Positions 49,434 to 62,631 are shown, counted from the first letter of the stretch. The stretch is 64,000 bases of DNA from Delphinus delphis (GCF_949987515.2 NC_082696.1:37366431-37430430), one strand, 5' to 3'. Notes: generated by a model from the sequence alone, not told the origin. Translations and numbers: made by a program.

Positions 49434-49627
49434 TTTTAATCTCATCCCCTTCTAATTAGCTTCTCAATGGCATCTCTTTCATACAGCTATTTACTGAGCA
49501 AGAAAGGATTTGACTTTTAATGTTTACAAAAATAAAAAGCTGCAATGTCTTTAATTTGGTATCTATAACTAAGGAATGTGCCAAATCCAACCCATGGATT
49601 TTTTTTCGGTTTCTTCCCATCTAAAGA

Positions 49628-49862
49628 GAGTGTAATTTGGTGATTAAAAGAATGTCTATGCTTTGGGGTTAGGCAACCTAAAATCAAATTTCATTTTTAA
49701 CATTTAGAAGCTGTGTGATCATGGCTAAGTTACTTAAATTCCTAACATCTCTAGTCTTCAAATATTAGAAAGGCAGAAAACAATAATATCTCTACGTCAC
49801 ATATTGTAAGAATTAAATGAGATAACGTCTCTAAAGGGCATGCCACATATTAGATAATCCAT
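49628..49862 (+). mobile_element. MIR SINE
   Basis: TGGTGATTAAAAGAATGTCT near 49638, AGAAGCTGTGTGATCATGGC near 49706, TAAGTTACTTAAATTCCTAA near 49725, ATTAAATGAGATAACGTCTC near 49812 and a CATGCCACATATTAGATAAT tail. Confidence 0.8.
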
Positions 49863-50101
49863 TATCTCATGTTTATGACCATTAAAGAATAAAACATCAC
49901 TTGTTATATGAGTGTTTTTCTTCAAAACAGCATACTTTTTCTTCTAGCTTTTTAATAAACTAGTACTACATTATTTGGAATATCCTCTAGTTCTCTAAAA
50001 ACAGAAAATTACATTTATTTCTGTTTGCTCTTATGATAGGACAAGGAAATAGGGTAAGCACAACTTTGACAGTTGTTTCATCTTTCATCTGTAAGAATCT
50101 G

Positions 50102-50865
50102 TATGCTGGAGAGGTTGCGGAGAAAAGGGAACCCTCCTGCACTGTTGGTGGGAATGTGGATTGGCACAGCCACTATGTGAGTACAGTATGGAGGTTCCTT
50201 AAGAAACTAAAAATAGAGCTACCATATGATCCAGCAATCCCACTGCTGGGCATATATCCGGAGAAAAACATGGCTTGAAAGGATACATGCACCCCACTGT
50301 TAAATATTCAAAGTTTACAATAGCCAAGACATGGAAGCAACCTAAATGTCCAGCGACAGATGAATGGATAAAGAAGATGTGGTATATGTATTCAATGGAA
50401 TATTATTCAGCCATAAGAATGAATGAAATAATGCCATTTGCAGCAACATGGATGGACCTGAAGATTATCATACTAAGTGAAGTGAGTCAGATAAAGACAA
50501 ATATTATATGATGTCCCTTATATGCAGAATCTAAAAAAAAAGATACAAATGAACTTACTTACAAAACAAATGGACTCACAGAGAGCAAACTTATGGTTAC
50601 CTGGGGGAAGGGTGAGGGGGGAGAAATAGACTGGGACTTTGGATTGACATGTACACACTGCTATATTTAAAATAGATAACCCACAAGGACCTACCATACA
50701 GCACAGGGAATGCTGCTCAATATTCTGTAATAACCTAAATAGGAAAAGAATTTGAAAAAAATAGATACATGTATATGTATAACTGAATCACTTTGCTGTA
50801 CACCTGAAACTAACACAGCATTGTTAATCCACTATGATCCAATATAAAATAAAAATTGACAAAAA
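50102..50865 (+). mobile_element. 5'-truncated L1, 764 bp
   Basis: Only the ORF2 C-terminus and 3' UTR remain, starting at the segment equivalent to GAGAGGTTGCGGAGAAAAGG. The frame 50033-50278 contains the [19 protein letters not shown] block; 50275-50511 contains KQPKCPATDEWIKKMWYMYS. The 3' UTR (GGTTACCTGGGGGAAGGGTG near 50595) differs from that of the two large L1s, so this is a different subfamily. A 9-bp direct repeat AAGAATCTG flanks it (50093-50101 and 50866-50874). Confidence 0.9.
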
Positions 50866-51529
50866 AAGAATCTGGCTGTATTCATTCCACACATAATAAT
50901 TAAGGGGGAAAAGATTTCTTTTTCTGTTGACACAACTTCTCTAAATTCACTAAAGAATTAACTGGACTGCCAATTCTAACAAGACCACCCTGAAACCCCT
51001 TCCTCCTAGGCAGTTATCTGAAACCAGTGAAATGCATATTATTGAGACTGACTAGAAATATATTGTGTGATATATTCCTCAGTATTATACTCCAACAGGA
51101 ATCACAGAGGACACACTCAATTTTGTAAACAGTTGAATCCGTCGCAGCATTCCTCATGCATCCGAAATTCAAATAAAGCACGGTCCCTGCCCTCAAGGAG
51201 CTTATACTTACTACATATTAAGTAATGTGGGAAAGTATGCTTTGTAACTCTTAATTTGCATTACAACAATGAAATTCAAATAATGAATATCAATAGTCAG
51301 GAAATAATTAACTACCATAGAAACCATACAGACAACCAATTCATCTTTTTCAGGATACACGTTCTTTTCACTTTGCTAAACATTCCCTTCTCCTTTCAGC
51401 AGGTTAAAATGCTCCAGCGTCCCCCTGGTCTCACTCACAGTGACTCCCCAGTCAGATCATTCCTCATTTCCAGGTGACAAACCCAGGAAAAAAATGATAG
51501 TAGAGTCCATCCCTCAGCCAGATTGAGAA
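50866..51529. other. No recognised feature
   Basis: AT-rich; the frame at 51256-51477 has no recognisable domain. Confidence 0.4.
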
Positions 51530-51690
51530 TGTGCCAACTAATACCCCAGATGTCAGACCTCAGCTTAAATGTCAGCTCTGCAGGCAACTTCCCTGATTTT
51601 GCCAACCAGAGTAGGTTAGTTCCTTCTGCAGTAAGGCTTCCTTCAGTCTACAGTTGTCCTGTATGAACTTTGCACAAATAAAATATGTCA
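51530..51690 (+). mobile_element. L2 LINE remnant
   Basis: CAGACCTCAGCTTAAATGTC near 51554 and GGCAACTTCCCTGATTTTGC near 51583 match the L2 3' block (AGACTCAGCTCAAATGTCACC, then GAAGCCTTCCCTGACC). Confidence 0.6.
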
Positions 51691-54600
51691 GTGATTTAAA
51701 CACTAGTGTCTAAAGCATAAGGCTATGGCCAATTTACGGGTCAGCATTTCCAGGTGGAGGATTATCAACTCCTTATTTTTTCTGAAATTCAGCCAGGTGG
51801 CTGGCATCACCTAATATTACTGCCCACAGCTCTGGTTTAAGGAGACTCACTTGCCAACCGTACACGGCTAACAACTGAGCAATCCGGGTACTTATGAATA
51901 AACTTAAACTCCAGCAAATAGAAAAAAAGACAGGTTATTTTTTAATCTACTAGATCTAATTTGAAAAATTCTATTGCTTAATATCTAAAAAATACAATTT
52001 ACATTTATTTCAGCTTGTGTTTAAGTTAAACTATCACTTATAGTCTAGAAGAAAAACTAAACATAACTTCATTGAAACTTCTGTGTTGTCCTTGATCTTG
52101 AAGGCTTCTACAATCTCAAGTGTAATTAATTATCAGCAACAAAAACATGCTTTCTTATTTAGTTGTCTTGTCAGGGACTTCATCTATTTTCCAAAATCAT
52201 ATTCAGTTCAAAAAACATTTTTTGAAAGTCTAAATATGAATAAGAAACTGCTCTACTAAGTACTGGGCTAAAAAACCTAATAAAGAAAAAACACATGACA
52301 AATCATTTTAATAACATGAGTGAAATGTAAAAAAAAAAAAAAAAAAAAAAAGGTATCTACAGCCCAGTCTGGAGTTCATTGAAGTATTACTGGGGAAGAT
52401 GAATACAGAATAAGCCTTAAAAGGTGACTAAGAATTTTTTCATAAGAAGGATTATATGAAATAATATGATCAAAGCTGTAGAACAGCGTGGTGTTTAACT
52501 GTAACTGAAAACAATTTAGAATTAGGAGTACCTAAGTGTGAGAAGTCAAGGTCCCAGAACGGGGAGGTGTCTAGAGCCTTTCATGGCCTCCTTCATTAAA
52601 ACATCAAAGCAGCATTGTTTCCACACGTGTATCCCTTTGAGAGAGAACTTTTCCAATTAGGCCATAGAATAGCCAGATTTCAACAAGCTAAAGAAAAAGA
52701 AGGGAATGATTACTCTTTGACAATCCCATTGGTTTGATAATGTTTGGCTGTCCTGTACAGTATTTTGCATAATATCACATTACAGGAAACGCAATGAAAA
52801 TCCTTAGTTGTAAAATTTCACCTCAGTTCTTGCAATCAAACAGGGTAGCAAGTAGATGCAGCAATTACTTACTCATGTGAAAACTATTATTCACTTCATT
52901 AGATCAATGTTTTCTTGTTCCAAGTTTTTCCTACGGTTTTGCTTTCCACTCTCCGCTCCTTGCTCACAGAAGAAGAATAATTTGTCTGTTCTTCTTAGGT
53001 TAATAAGATATTCTCCCAAATCAGTCACAGCAAAGATATCCCTGTGCCCAGGGATATACCACATATACACTATCACATGCATGTATGGATACAAAGATAA
53101 AGCCACTTTAGATTCTGATATTCAACCATTAGCCCAGCTGTTATAACAGTATATTTAACAGGACCCAGGGGAATGAGTAAGCTTGATGTTTAATGTAAAG
53201 CAGCTTGTTGAAAAATATGATCACTTCATATAATGTTACAAAGCAATAAAATGAAAAAGGAGGTCCAGGGAGATATTTAATGTATATTCATAGAGTTTAC
53301 CTAGTAGGAGGTTGTACACTTACTAAGGTAAGTGGAATACAGTATCAGAAAAACTCTAGGCCTAGTATATCCATCAAAATTATGTAGAACATGAAATATA
53401 CATTTGAGTATAACTCGAGTACATGTCATATTAAAATTAGGCTGCAAAGAAGAACAAAATCCACGTTCTGCTTATATGATTCTATTCATGTATACTTTTG
53501 AAAGGTGGTATACATAGATTTTTATAATAGCATAATTTACTAGCATTTAATTCAAAATAATTACATGTAAGTCATGTACAAATTTTTTAATGAGAACTCT
53601 ATGTGGATTCAAAATGCATTACAAGACCGTAGGTCTCTTGCTCAACTGTGACCTGCGTAGGTTTTATTAACAAGTATATGCTTAAAACAAGGAAACACCC
53701 AATATTTACAAAATTAGATTAAATGAACTGATTGTGTCAGTCTGAACATTATCTAAGCAAGTTAAAAAGTTCAAAATCATCTAGCTAACATGTTTTGTTT
53801 ACCATGACTCAGTTTTTCATGGAACTACTGGGCTGACATGACATCATTCTTAACTTTCATTAAAAAGAAAGAAAGAAAAACATCTGATGTGTAGAGTTCT
53901 GTAGGTTTTTGGGGTTTTTTTATACCGTGATTGTCCTGGGAGTCAATGTGAAGACAGAATATACAGGGAGTAAGAAACGTTAAAGACAATTACTACGCCA
54001 ATTTTTTTTACATCAAACGTTAGCTAAAATGTTCCAGGATTTGGATAAGAAATAAGAGAGGTTTAAAGGACATATAAGGCTCTAATCCTCAAATATTTTT
54101 TAATATATATGAAAACAACAACCTCAAGTAAATGAAAAAACTAGAAAATAAATATCTAGCTCTCTAATAAAGTGTTAAGTGGTAGAACGTTAGTAGAAAT
54201 AAAAAGTACAGTACTGTAAATATTCACAAGAGGAGAAGGTAAACATTTCTTAAGGCTGTGTCGTTAAATTTTGCCACATGACAAACCTGCACCATGGTTT
54301 TAATGAGATGCGCTGAGATCACCTACAGCTCTGTCCAGACAGAGTGAAGCATGAGAAAGACAAAAGCCCAGTTCTATGTATCAAATGACTTGCTTCTCAG
54401 TTAAAGTCAGGCCCTTAAAATCACACGAACACCGATTTCTGTATTTCAATTTCTTTCTTTTAGACAAGGAAAATCTCAAGAAAACAGATGATGCTAAAAC
54501 CAACCGTTTTCCTTCATGTTCTTTCCTTGTGATATGTTCCGTGAGGTGCCTTATGCAACACAGCAGGAGTGAGGCTGCCGGCGTTCTCATCTTATTAGCT

Positions 54601-54879
54601 ACAGTAGTTTCCTTTACATGGTTTTGCATCTCACTGTTCTTTAGGGTACTTATATACTAAGGGAAATAATATAATCAATATTCCCATTTTATAAATTTTG
54701 ATAGAAATATGTACATGAAACTTCATTTATTTAAACTCATGTATTAGACAGGTATGCCAAAGAATACCTATTTCTGGCTCTCAGGGAAATAAGGATGCTA
54801 TCTTCCCCTCACTGTCTACATAACGGATTACTCTAAAAATATCTTTGAGTATGTTAATAATAATAATAAGCTAACATTT
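51691..54879. other. 3.2 kb without a recognised gene or repeat
   Basis: AT-rich. Holds a 23-base A run (52329-52351), a GAAA run near 53867 and a (TAA)n near 54856-54872. The overlapping frames at 54376-54660 (+) and 54381-54629 (-) have no recognisable domain. Confidence 0.45.
52329..52351 (+). repeat. Poly-A run
   Basis: 23 consecutive A. No SINE or L1 3' end is recognisable immediately upstream. Confidence 0.95.
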
Positions 54880-55075
54880 GTTAGAGGCTGATATATACCA
54901 TGTAAAAAGGTGCAACTTCAGTTGCTTTACCGTATGTCACTTTATTTAACCCTCCTAACAATCCTATGAGATAGAGGTTAAGCATCTTGCTCAAGGTCAC
55001 AAAGCTCGTGAGCAGTGAATACTGGACATGAACCTAGATAGTGTGCCTTTAGAGCTCTACACTGACAGTATTACA
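54880..55075 (-). mobile_element. MIR SINE
   Basis: AACCCTCCTAACAATCCTAT near 54949, GAGATAGAGGTTAAGCATC near 54968, TTGCTCAAGGTCACAAAGCT near 54987 and a TGAACCTAGATAGTGTGCC segment match an inverted MIR. Confidence 0.8.
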
Positions 55076-55679
55076 TTTACCCCAACTTTTTTGGCAGCAT
55101 TATTACAACAATAAGCTGCTTTTCTGAAGCTGTGCACACAGATCAGATTTCTCTCGACCTAGGATAGCACGTGTATTTTTCTAGTCTTATATCCATCCAT
55201 GTTTCCACAGCATTTACACCAAATCACCCTTGAATTTGTAGCTTTGAAGGGAGTGGAGTTCTATGGTTTTAAGTAAAATTTTAAAAAATGCCCAGAGGGA
55301 ATCATGCAGCTAAGATCTGCATAACATTTATAACATTTAAGCAGATGAGAATTAGGGACTGTAAGACTTTAAAATTCATACTGGCAAGAAGCCGAAAGCA
55401 GTAAAGATAAAAGAAAACAAAATGATGCAAATGTAAGTGGATTAAAGAGACAGAAAAATCAGTGAGGGGGGGAATCTTTAATCAAGCCAAAGTGCTAAAG
55501 ACAATAGAGGTTGATGACGCGGAAATAGTTAATAGTTTTACTACTGAGATTAGCCCTATTCAGGTGAGTTTTTTTCAGTTCTAGTTCTTGATAACTCACT
55601 CTGGTACACCAAGAATATGTAGACTGGTGGAACTGAGATGAACTCCACATGCAGAAAGAATTTTATTTAAATAGGCTCA
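55076..55679. other. No recognised feature
   Basis: AT-rich; nothing nameable. Confidence 0.45.
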
Positions 55680-55795
55680 AAATGTGAGAGCTAGAAAGGA
55701 GTTTAAATATCATCCAACCCGATCAGGAAAAAAGTGAGACCAAAAGAGGTTAATTAAGCTTACTCAAGGTCACTCTAAAGTTGACTAATGTAAGC
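55680..55795 (-). mobile_element. MIR-like remnant
   Basis: TATCATCCAACCCGATCAGG near 55709 and CTTACTCAAGGTCACTCTAA near 55759 resemble an inverted MIR-family core (MIR3-like). Short. Confidence 0.5.
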
Positions 55796-56232
55796 CTGAA
55801 TAAGACAGTTACGTAGTAGCAGAATCTATAGTAATGTAATTCTTTTAAAAATCTAACATAGTATTCCATAAAGGGAAGGACCACAGAAAAAAATCTTTTT
55901 AATATTGCCCTTAAATCCTTTTGAAAATCAGCAGCAAAGAGATTATAAAAGATGGTAAATTATAATGATCATTAAAATATTTTACAGAAAATTGTTCCTT
56001 ATTTATTTTCTAAGCTCTGATGATCTCTGCATGTTCTCATTATGTCTGGAGATGAAACCAACCACAAAGATGTTCTTCTCAATTTCTCACACCTTAGGCA
56101 AGACATAAAAGATAAAATGTGGGCAATCAAAATTTAAAGTTTGTAAATGCTATCTGGATTCCTTTAAAAAGTACTTGGGATGAAAGGGCATATGGCAGGG
56201 AGACCTGAAGAACACTCAACTATTTAAAAAGC
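55796..56232. other. No recognised feature
   Basis: AT-rich; no gene or repeat named. Confidence 0.45.
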
Positions 56233-56242
56233 AAAAGATGAT

Positions 56243-56450
56243 TTTTTTTTTTTTTTTGCGGTACGCGGGCCTCTCACTGTTGTGGCCTCTCCCGTTGCGG
56301 AGCACAGGCTCCGGACGCGCAGGCTCAGCGGCCATGGCTCACGGGCCCAGCCGCTCCGCAGCATGTGGGATCTTCCCGGACCAGGGCACGAACCCGTGTC
56401 CCCTGCATCGGCAGGTGGACTCTCAACCACTGCGCCACCAGGGAAGCCCG
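56243..56450 (-). mobile_element. CHR-type SINE (short form), - strand
   Basis: Poly-T 56242-56257, GCGGTACGCGGGCCTCTCAC head and complemented start CCACCAGGGAAGCCC near 56435-56449. Flanks share AAAAGATGAT (56233-56242 and 56451-56460). Confidence 0.96.
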
Positions 56451-56971
56451 AAAAGATGATGATTTTAAGATTAACAAAGCACACAGCACTAGGAAAATTA
56501 AAATGCAAACATATGAACAGTGTTAGGTGGAAGGGAATAAGATGCCCTGAAGGAGATAGCATGTGAGATCGTTGACTGAAGCAGAAGGTGTAAGGTGAGA
56601 AGGAATGGAAGACTTGGCTGTGAGATGGGAAAGAGTAAGGGAGCGAAAGTGTAAAAGACAAAAAAGATGGACTTCAATGTACATGAAAAAGGAAACCACA
56701 GAAAATAAGTGACATGATGTAAACATTATTTGTGAGAGGCAGTAACCTAATAGTAAATGGATTACTGAAGTGAGGCTCGAGTACGGGAAAATACTTAGCG
56801 GGGGAAACAATGCTTCAGCCAGGCACTCCTTCTGCGAGAGAACAGGTGACTGGCTTACACTAAGTGATTCAGAATTTGATGACATTCTATTCTAAACATT
56901 CAGCCAATTTGTCGGAAAAAAAATATTTTCAGATTCCCCATGTCTTTGATGGAAAACCAATGTTCAGACAC
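56451..56971. other. No recognised feature
   Basis: Frames on both strands (for example 56523-56885, -) show no domain I recognise. Confidence 0.4.
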
Positions 56972-57052
56972 TATATATATACACACACACACATATATAT
57001 GTGTATATATATATATATATACACACGCACACAGATATGTATGTATATATAA
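56972..57052. repeat. Compound (AT)n/(AC)n microsatellite
   Basis: Alternating (TA)n, (CA)n, (TA)n with GT and CG interruptions. A further (TA)n lies at about 57090-57106. Confidence 0.95.
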
Positions 57053-57106
57053 CTCAGTTTTCCCATTATTTAGATAGGTAGTTCTACTAATATATATATA
57101 TATATA

Positions 57107-57621
57107 TTTTCAAATCTCATCTCTTTTACTTAAACATTCACATTCTTTAAGATAACCATATGGATGCAAACATATGGATAAACCAGACTATATCCTTTTA
57201 GGAATATTTGTGCCGTCATGTCTCACATTTTCCAGATAGGACCTCAAGTGTTTAGGTCCCTGCTTTAATAATCTACCTAATTCACAGCCTTGGGTTACTC
57301 ACTTGGTCCGGTGGATTATAATGCAGTCTCCATGCTTTAATGTAGATACAGCTTCCTTAGACTTCACAATGCTTTGCTTAGGTTCCACTTAAAATGAATT
57401 TAATGTTTATTTCACATCCAATTTGTTTGCCTTTTTACTTTGAGTTTTGGTCACATAAGACCATATCAACAATCATAATAATGTGCTATACTAATTTTCA
57501 ATTCAAAAGTGTATGTAAAATGTAATAGGCTATCAAATTGTTATGACTCAGATTTAAAGGAGTGTGCAATTGCAAGAACTTAGGAATGTTTACCTGATAA
57601 TATAATTTGTTTATAGCTTAC
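57107..57621. other. No recognised feature
   Basis: AT-rich; nothing nameable. Confidence 0.45.
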
Positions 57622-57915
57622 GTGCCAGGCATAGTCTTATATGTCTTATGTTCATTGTCTCACTTAATTCTTCAAATAACTCTATGAGGTATATATTATT
57701 ATTTATATTTTAACAGGTAAATACACTGAATAAGTATTATAGTTCAGTAAGTAATAGGTGCAGGCAATATGCTGAGTACTTTATAAGTGTCCTGTGACTT
57801 AATCTTAACAAAAAAAACTGAAGTAGGCTGTACCTTTATCCTGGTTTCACTGAGGTGAAGAAAATTAAGTAATTTGCATAGTTAGTAAGTGGCAGGTCCT
57901 GGCTCACGGAAGTTA
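57622..57915 (-). mobile_element. Two adjacent MIR remnants
   Basis: First: GTGCCAGGCATAGTCTTATA near 57622 and AATAACTCTATGAGGTATAT near 57675. Second: GCAATATGCTGAGTACTTTA near 57764, TTCACTGAGGTGAAGAAAAT near 57846 and TAGTTAGTAAGTGGCAGGTC near 57879. Each repeats the inverted MIR order, so they are two copies head to tail. Confidence 0.65.
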
Positions 57916-58023
57916 AGTGGCTTTCTGAATACACAATAGAGCTTAGATTTAAAAAGATGCTGATTTGGAAGCTCTGGTCTCAACCACCAGAGCAATGGTC
58001 ACTTAATCTGATTCCTGCTTCTT

Positions 58024-58239
58024 TTTTTTTTTTTTTTTTTTTTTTTTGCGGTATGCGGGCCTCTCACTGTTGTGGCCTCTCCCGTTGCGGAGCACAGGCT
58101 CCGGACGCACAGGCTCAGCAGCCATGGCTCACGGGCCCAGCTGCTCCGCGGCATGTGGGATCTTCCCGGACTGGGGCACGAACCCATGTCCCCTGCATTG
58201 GCAGGTGGACTCTCAACCACTGCGCCACCAGGGGAGCCC
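58024..58239 (-). mobile_element. CHR-type SINE (short form), - strand
   Basis: A 24-base T run, GCGGTATGCGGGCCTCTCAC head and complemented start CCACCAGGGGAGCCC. A perfect 15-bp target-site duplication TGATTCCTGCTTCTT flanks it (58009-58023 and 58240-58254). The long pure tail suggests a relatively recent insertion. Confidence 0.97.
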
Positions 58240-58784
58240 TGATTCCTGCTTCTTGATGGACAATTTTCAGACCACCTGGGACAAGGCCAAAGCTACATTA
58301 TTAAGTTACACAAGAAGTGTTATAGCTTCTTATAACTGTTATCCCATTGTATGAAAATTATCGCAGTCAGAAAGTTTATGCCCCACCACACACATGCTAA
58401 TTTTTTGCCGTGAGTATTTACTATCCTGAAGCCATTTTCTTTCAGATTAAAGATCCTCTGACTCCTCTGTGCTCATACCAAAACTTTAACAGCTAAATTT
58501 TCTGTTTAGAAGAGCTGAAGGCAAAAGCAAAACTTCTATAAATTTCTGAGAACAAGATTACTAAAGCAACCTTCTAAGACACGGCACACTTGTAGCTTGC
58601 CTATTTGACAACCATTCTGCAAGTATTTACAAAGCATCTATTAAATACTGGTTAGTATATTTTGAATACCAGGGATATAAATACAGTCTCTGAACTTAAG
58701 AAAATCAATATTGAAGTGGGGAAAGAAAGGTGTAAAGGAGTATACATATCTAACTACCTATAATACAGTTTGTAGATGCACAGT
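58240..58784. other. No clear feature
   Basis: A stretch near 58616-58700 (AAGCATCTATTAAATACTGG, then AATACCAGGGATATAAATAC) resembles a diffuse old repeat type but is not assignable. Confidence 0.4.
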
Positions 58785-59003
58785 AGAATACTGGTTAAGG
58801 AGGCCGATTCTGAAAGCAAACTCGTGTTTGAATAGTGACGCAGCCACTTTAAGAGCTGAGTAAAACTGGAAAACTTAGACCAACTTTTGTGTAATTCAGA
58901 TTTCTCATGCATAAAAAGGAGATAAGAGTGTTAACTTCGTAAGGTGATACTGAGAATTAGGCAAAATAACTCTAGTGGCTGACAGTTAGTACATAGCTAA
59001 TAT
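58785..59003 (+). mobile_element. MIR SINE
   Basis: GAATACTGGTTAAGGAGGCC near 58787, TGAATAGTGACGCAGCCACT near 58830, CAGATTTCTCATGCATAAAA near 58898 and GGTGATACTGAGAATTAGGC near 58942 follow the MIR order. Confidence 0.7.
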
Positions 59004-61339
59004 GTTTTACTTATGATCATGGAATGTGCTAAATGTGTGTGAATAAAGTCATACGGGAATCCAGATAAATGGCCACTCTCTTTTTTCTAGGGGAGAAAAG
59101 CAGGCAGCTGGTATTAGGGAATTCTTTGTAGAGTTCTTCTTGATCGTCCTGTGCCTTGATTTGGGTGTATGGAGAAGGAAGCAGGAATATATTCTAGAGA
59201 GAGGGAACCACCTAAACAAGAACATAGAGAAAGAGAAATGTATGACCTACTGGTGAACTAGTAGTGCTTCAATATAGTGGAACATGGGGTCTGGGTTAAA
59301 ATGGCAGGGTTAAAACGGTAACTGTAATGAAAAGAGCTAAGAACAGATTATAAAGACACAGAACAAACTAAAAGCAAGAGAGATCAATGTCTGCCAGCAG
59401 GGACCCTCGAATGTTGACTGAGTTAAGAGATGCTAAACAACTCGATGGGGCAGACTACAACTCTCAGGTCCACTCCCAGTACCAGCACTAATTTGCTAGG
59501 TGGAACGGTGGCTTATTCAGATTAAGCGCTCAGTAAACGCCTTTTGAGTAGAAGTGATGAATAAAGGAAGATAAGACAACCGTCAAATGATCTAACTTGT
59601 TACGTAGCTCCCCCTGAATACTTTCCGTAAGTGACAACTGAGTGATAACACCCTACCTTTATTTGATTTTGTCACTAACTTAACAATTGTACAATAAGTA
59701 CGTAAGTTAATAATTTCATTAGCTCAACACAGAGTATGTCATGGGCATTTTAAAAAACACTCTCCATTTCAAATAGGAGTTTACACATTTCTCATGAAAG
59801 CTTATCAATCACATCTTTCATTTCTACTTATCGAACCAAATAGTTAAACAACCTATATTTCTGCTAAAATTCGGCATAAAAAGTACACCATTAATTTTAT
59901 GATAAAAATTACCTGAAATTAATTCTGTCCCTCTGTATTAGCATTGGGAATCCGTGGTGACTTCAAGGTAATTCATATCATTATAGATAGCCCATTTTGA
60001 AGAAGCAGGCTACAACTACGCACCACATTTAATTTAATCAAGCATAGTACACGTTACCAGTTAACTTGAGAGTAACTAACCTGAGTGCCAAAAGGAATTG
60101 GTCCTGAAATAGATTATATGTATCAATGAAGTCAATGGTGATTGATTTTGTTTTATACTCAATGAAAATTATTATATCATAGATAACTCCAACCATTTTC
60201 ACCATCATTTTACATTTCTTGAGGAAGTAGAGAATATTTTTCAAGAGATTAAAGTCCTGTATTTGCAAAAGTCCTACAGGTAATATCTGTAGCAACATTT
60301 CCCACCATTACACTAAAATGAAGTCATGTGAAAATGAAGTTTTCTAATGCTAAGGAACAAAATAGACAAATAATGTAATTAGATAAGTATCTGTAAATTT
60401 TATCAACTAAAGAATATTATGCATGTGAGTTCAGAAGGTTTTAGCATTGGAATCTTACTATATGCTTTTGCTAAACACAAATAAATGGTAATAAATAATG
60501 TAAGTCAACTCACTATCGCATCAGCCAATCAACACATCAATATCGTTTTCTCCGTATGGATTCTGCTTAAATCATTAAATCGAGTGTGTATTTCCTGAAT
60601 TTCTGTTTTGATCAGCTTCCTTTATTTGCTACAGAAAACAATGGTACTGAAGATGACTGTATTGAGCAGGTGCGTTAAATCATTTTTTTAGGAACAGTGA
60701 AAAGCTTTTTAGTTACCAAACTGGTAGCAGGTGAGTTAACAAGTGACTAGACTGATAAATATAATTCTAAGATCATTGTCAATTTTCCATTTCCTTAAGT
60801 TGAGCTACTTGTCAATGTTTTGAATTGCTGTCTGTAGCAGAGACATCTGAAAGACTGTCTTCTGCAAATAACTGAATTTATTTCTCTGCAGGACACATTT
60901 TTGTGCCATACAGACCTCCGGCAACTTTATGTTACTCGCCTGCTTTGCCGTAACTGCTCTTAAGGATGTGTGACTCTAATGTATACTGCTTACTCTGAAA
61001 GAAATCGGAAAGAAAAACTTAGACTGCACATAATAATAAGCACTCTAATAATTGCAGTAAATACTTAAGCTGCACAGTTTTGGATTCCACTGGGATATGA
61101 GAATGAAGTGGGTTCCACTGTAATAAAATCTTCAAAGAGTATTAACTAACATTCTCAGCTGTGTATGATCTCAGAGTATAGCTAAAACATTTTCCCCCAA
61201 AGGAAGTTATATGCCAACTATTCCTGTCTACTGCTACTAATAAGGTATGCTAATTTGGTTAAAATACTCGAGGTAAATACAGCATACTGATTTTTATGTG
61301 GAGCTCTTTCACTACTATTACAGAAGCAGTTGTGTTTCT
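59004..61339. other. 2.3 kb without a recognised gene
   Basis: AT-rich. TTAAGCGCTCAGTAAACGCC near 59523 with TGATGAATAAAGG resembles an L2/MIR tail. Otherwise nothing recognised on either strand. Confidence 0.45.
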
Positions 61340-62421
61340 TTCTTTTTTTAATACATTATTTTTTAGAGCAGTTTTAGATTCACAGCCAAACTGAACTGAA
61401 AATACAGAGTTCCCATATCTTCCCTGCTCCCACACACCCACACCTCCCCCATTATCAACATCCCCAGCCACAGTGGTACACTTGTTACAATCACTGAACC
61501 CACACTGATAAATTATACATCATTATCACCCAAAGTCTATGGTTTACATTAGGGTTCACTCTTGGTGTTGGACGTTCTATCCATTTGGACAAACGTATAA
61601 TGTCACGTCTCCACCACTACAGTATCACACAGAATAGTTTCACCGCCCTGAAAATCCTCTGCCTGTTCATCCCTCCCTTCCCCCAACCCCTGGTAACTAC
61701 TGATCTTTTTACTGTCTCCATGGTTTTGCCATTTTCAGAAATGTCATACAGTTCACAGTATTTCTGATAGGCTTCTTTCACTTAGTAATATACATTTAAG
61801 GTTTCTTCCTGTCTTTTCATGGCTTGATAGCTCATTTCTATTAACACTGAATAATAAATTATCTGAAGGTACCGCAGTTTATTTATCAATTCACCTACTG
61901 AAACACATCTTGGTTGCTTCCAAGTTTTGACAATTATGAATAAACCTGTTATAAACATCCATGTGCAGTTTTCTGTGTGTACACACATTTTCAACTTCTT
62001 TGGGTAAATACCAAGGGGCACAACTGCTGGATCTTATTGATTCAAGTATATTTAGCTTTGTAAGAAACTGACAAATTGTCTTCCAAAGTTGTTATGCCAT
62101 TTTGCATTCACGGAAGCAATGAATTAGAGTTCCTGTTGTTCCACATCCCAAACAGCATTTGGTGGTGTCAGAGGTCCACATTTTGGGCATTCTAATAGAA
62201 GTGTAGCTGTACTTCGCTGTTGTTTTAATTTGCATTTCCCTGATGACATACGATGTGGAGCATCTTGCATGTGCTTATTTACCAAGAGTATACTCTTCTT
62301 TAGTGAAATGTCTGTTAAGACCTTTGGCCGTTTTTTTTTAATCAAGGTTTTCATTTCATTGTTGAGTTTTAAGAGTTCTTCTTATATGCTGGATAACAGT
62401 ACTTCATCAGGCAGGTTTTTT

Positions 62422-62631
62422 TTTTTTTTTTTTTTTTTTGCATTACGCAGGCCTCTCACTGTTGTGGCCTCTCCCGTTGCGGAGCACAGGCTCCGGATGC
62501 ACAGGCTCAGCGGCCATGGCTCACGGGCCCAGCCGCTCCGCGGCATGTGGGATCCTCCCTGGCCAGGGCACGAACCCGTGTCTCCTGCATCGGCAGGCGG
62601 ACTCTCAATCACTGCGCCACCAGGGAAGCCC
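62422..62631 (-). mobile_element. CHR-type SINE (short form) nested in old L1
   Basis: A long T run, ACGCAGGCCTCTCACTGTTG head and complemented start CCACCAGGGAAGCCC. A perfect 17-bp target-site duplication beginning CATCAGGCAGG flanks it (62405-62421 and 62632-62648). Same orientation as its host L1. Confidence 0.97.

Noticed and set aside
54376..54660. 94-codon frame with hydrophobic C-terminus
   Set aside because: No homology that I recognise, no promoter or splice context, and an overlapping frame of similar length on the other strand.
56224..56661. 145-codon frame and similar 60-130-codon frames over SINEs
   Set aside because: The same peptide patterns recur wherever a CHR SINE lies (for example 15528-15917, 41844-42119, 62230-62673), because the SINE has few stops. 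They are not genes.
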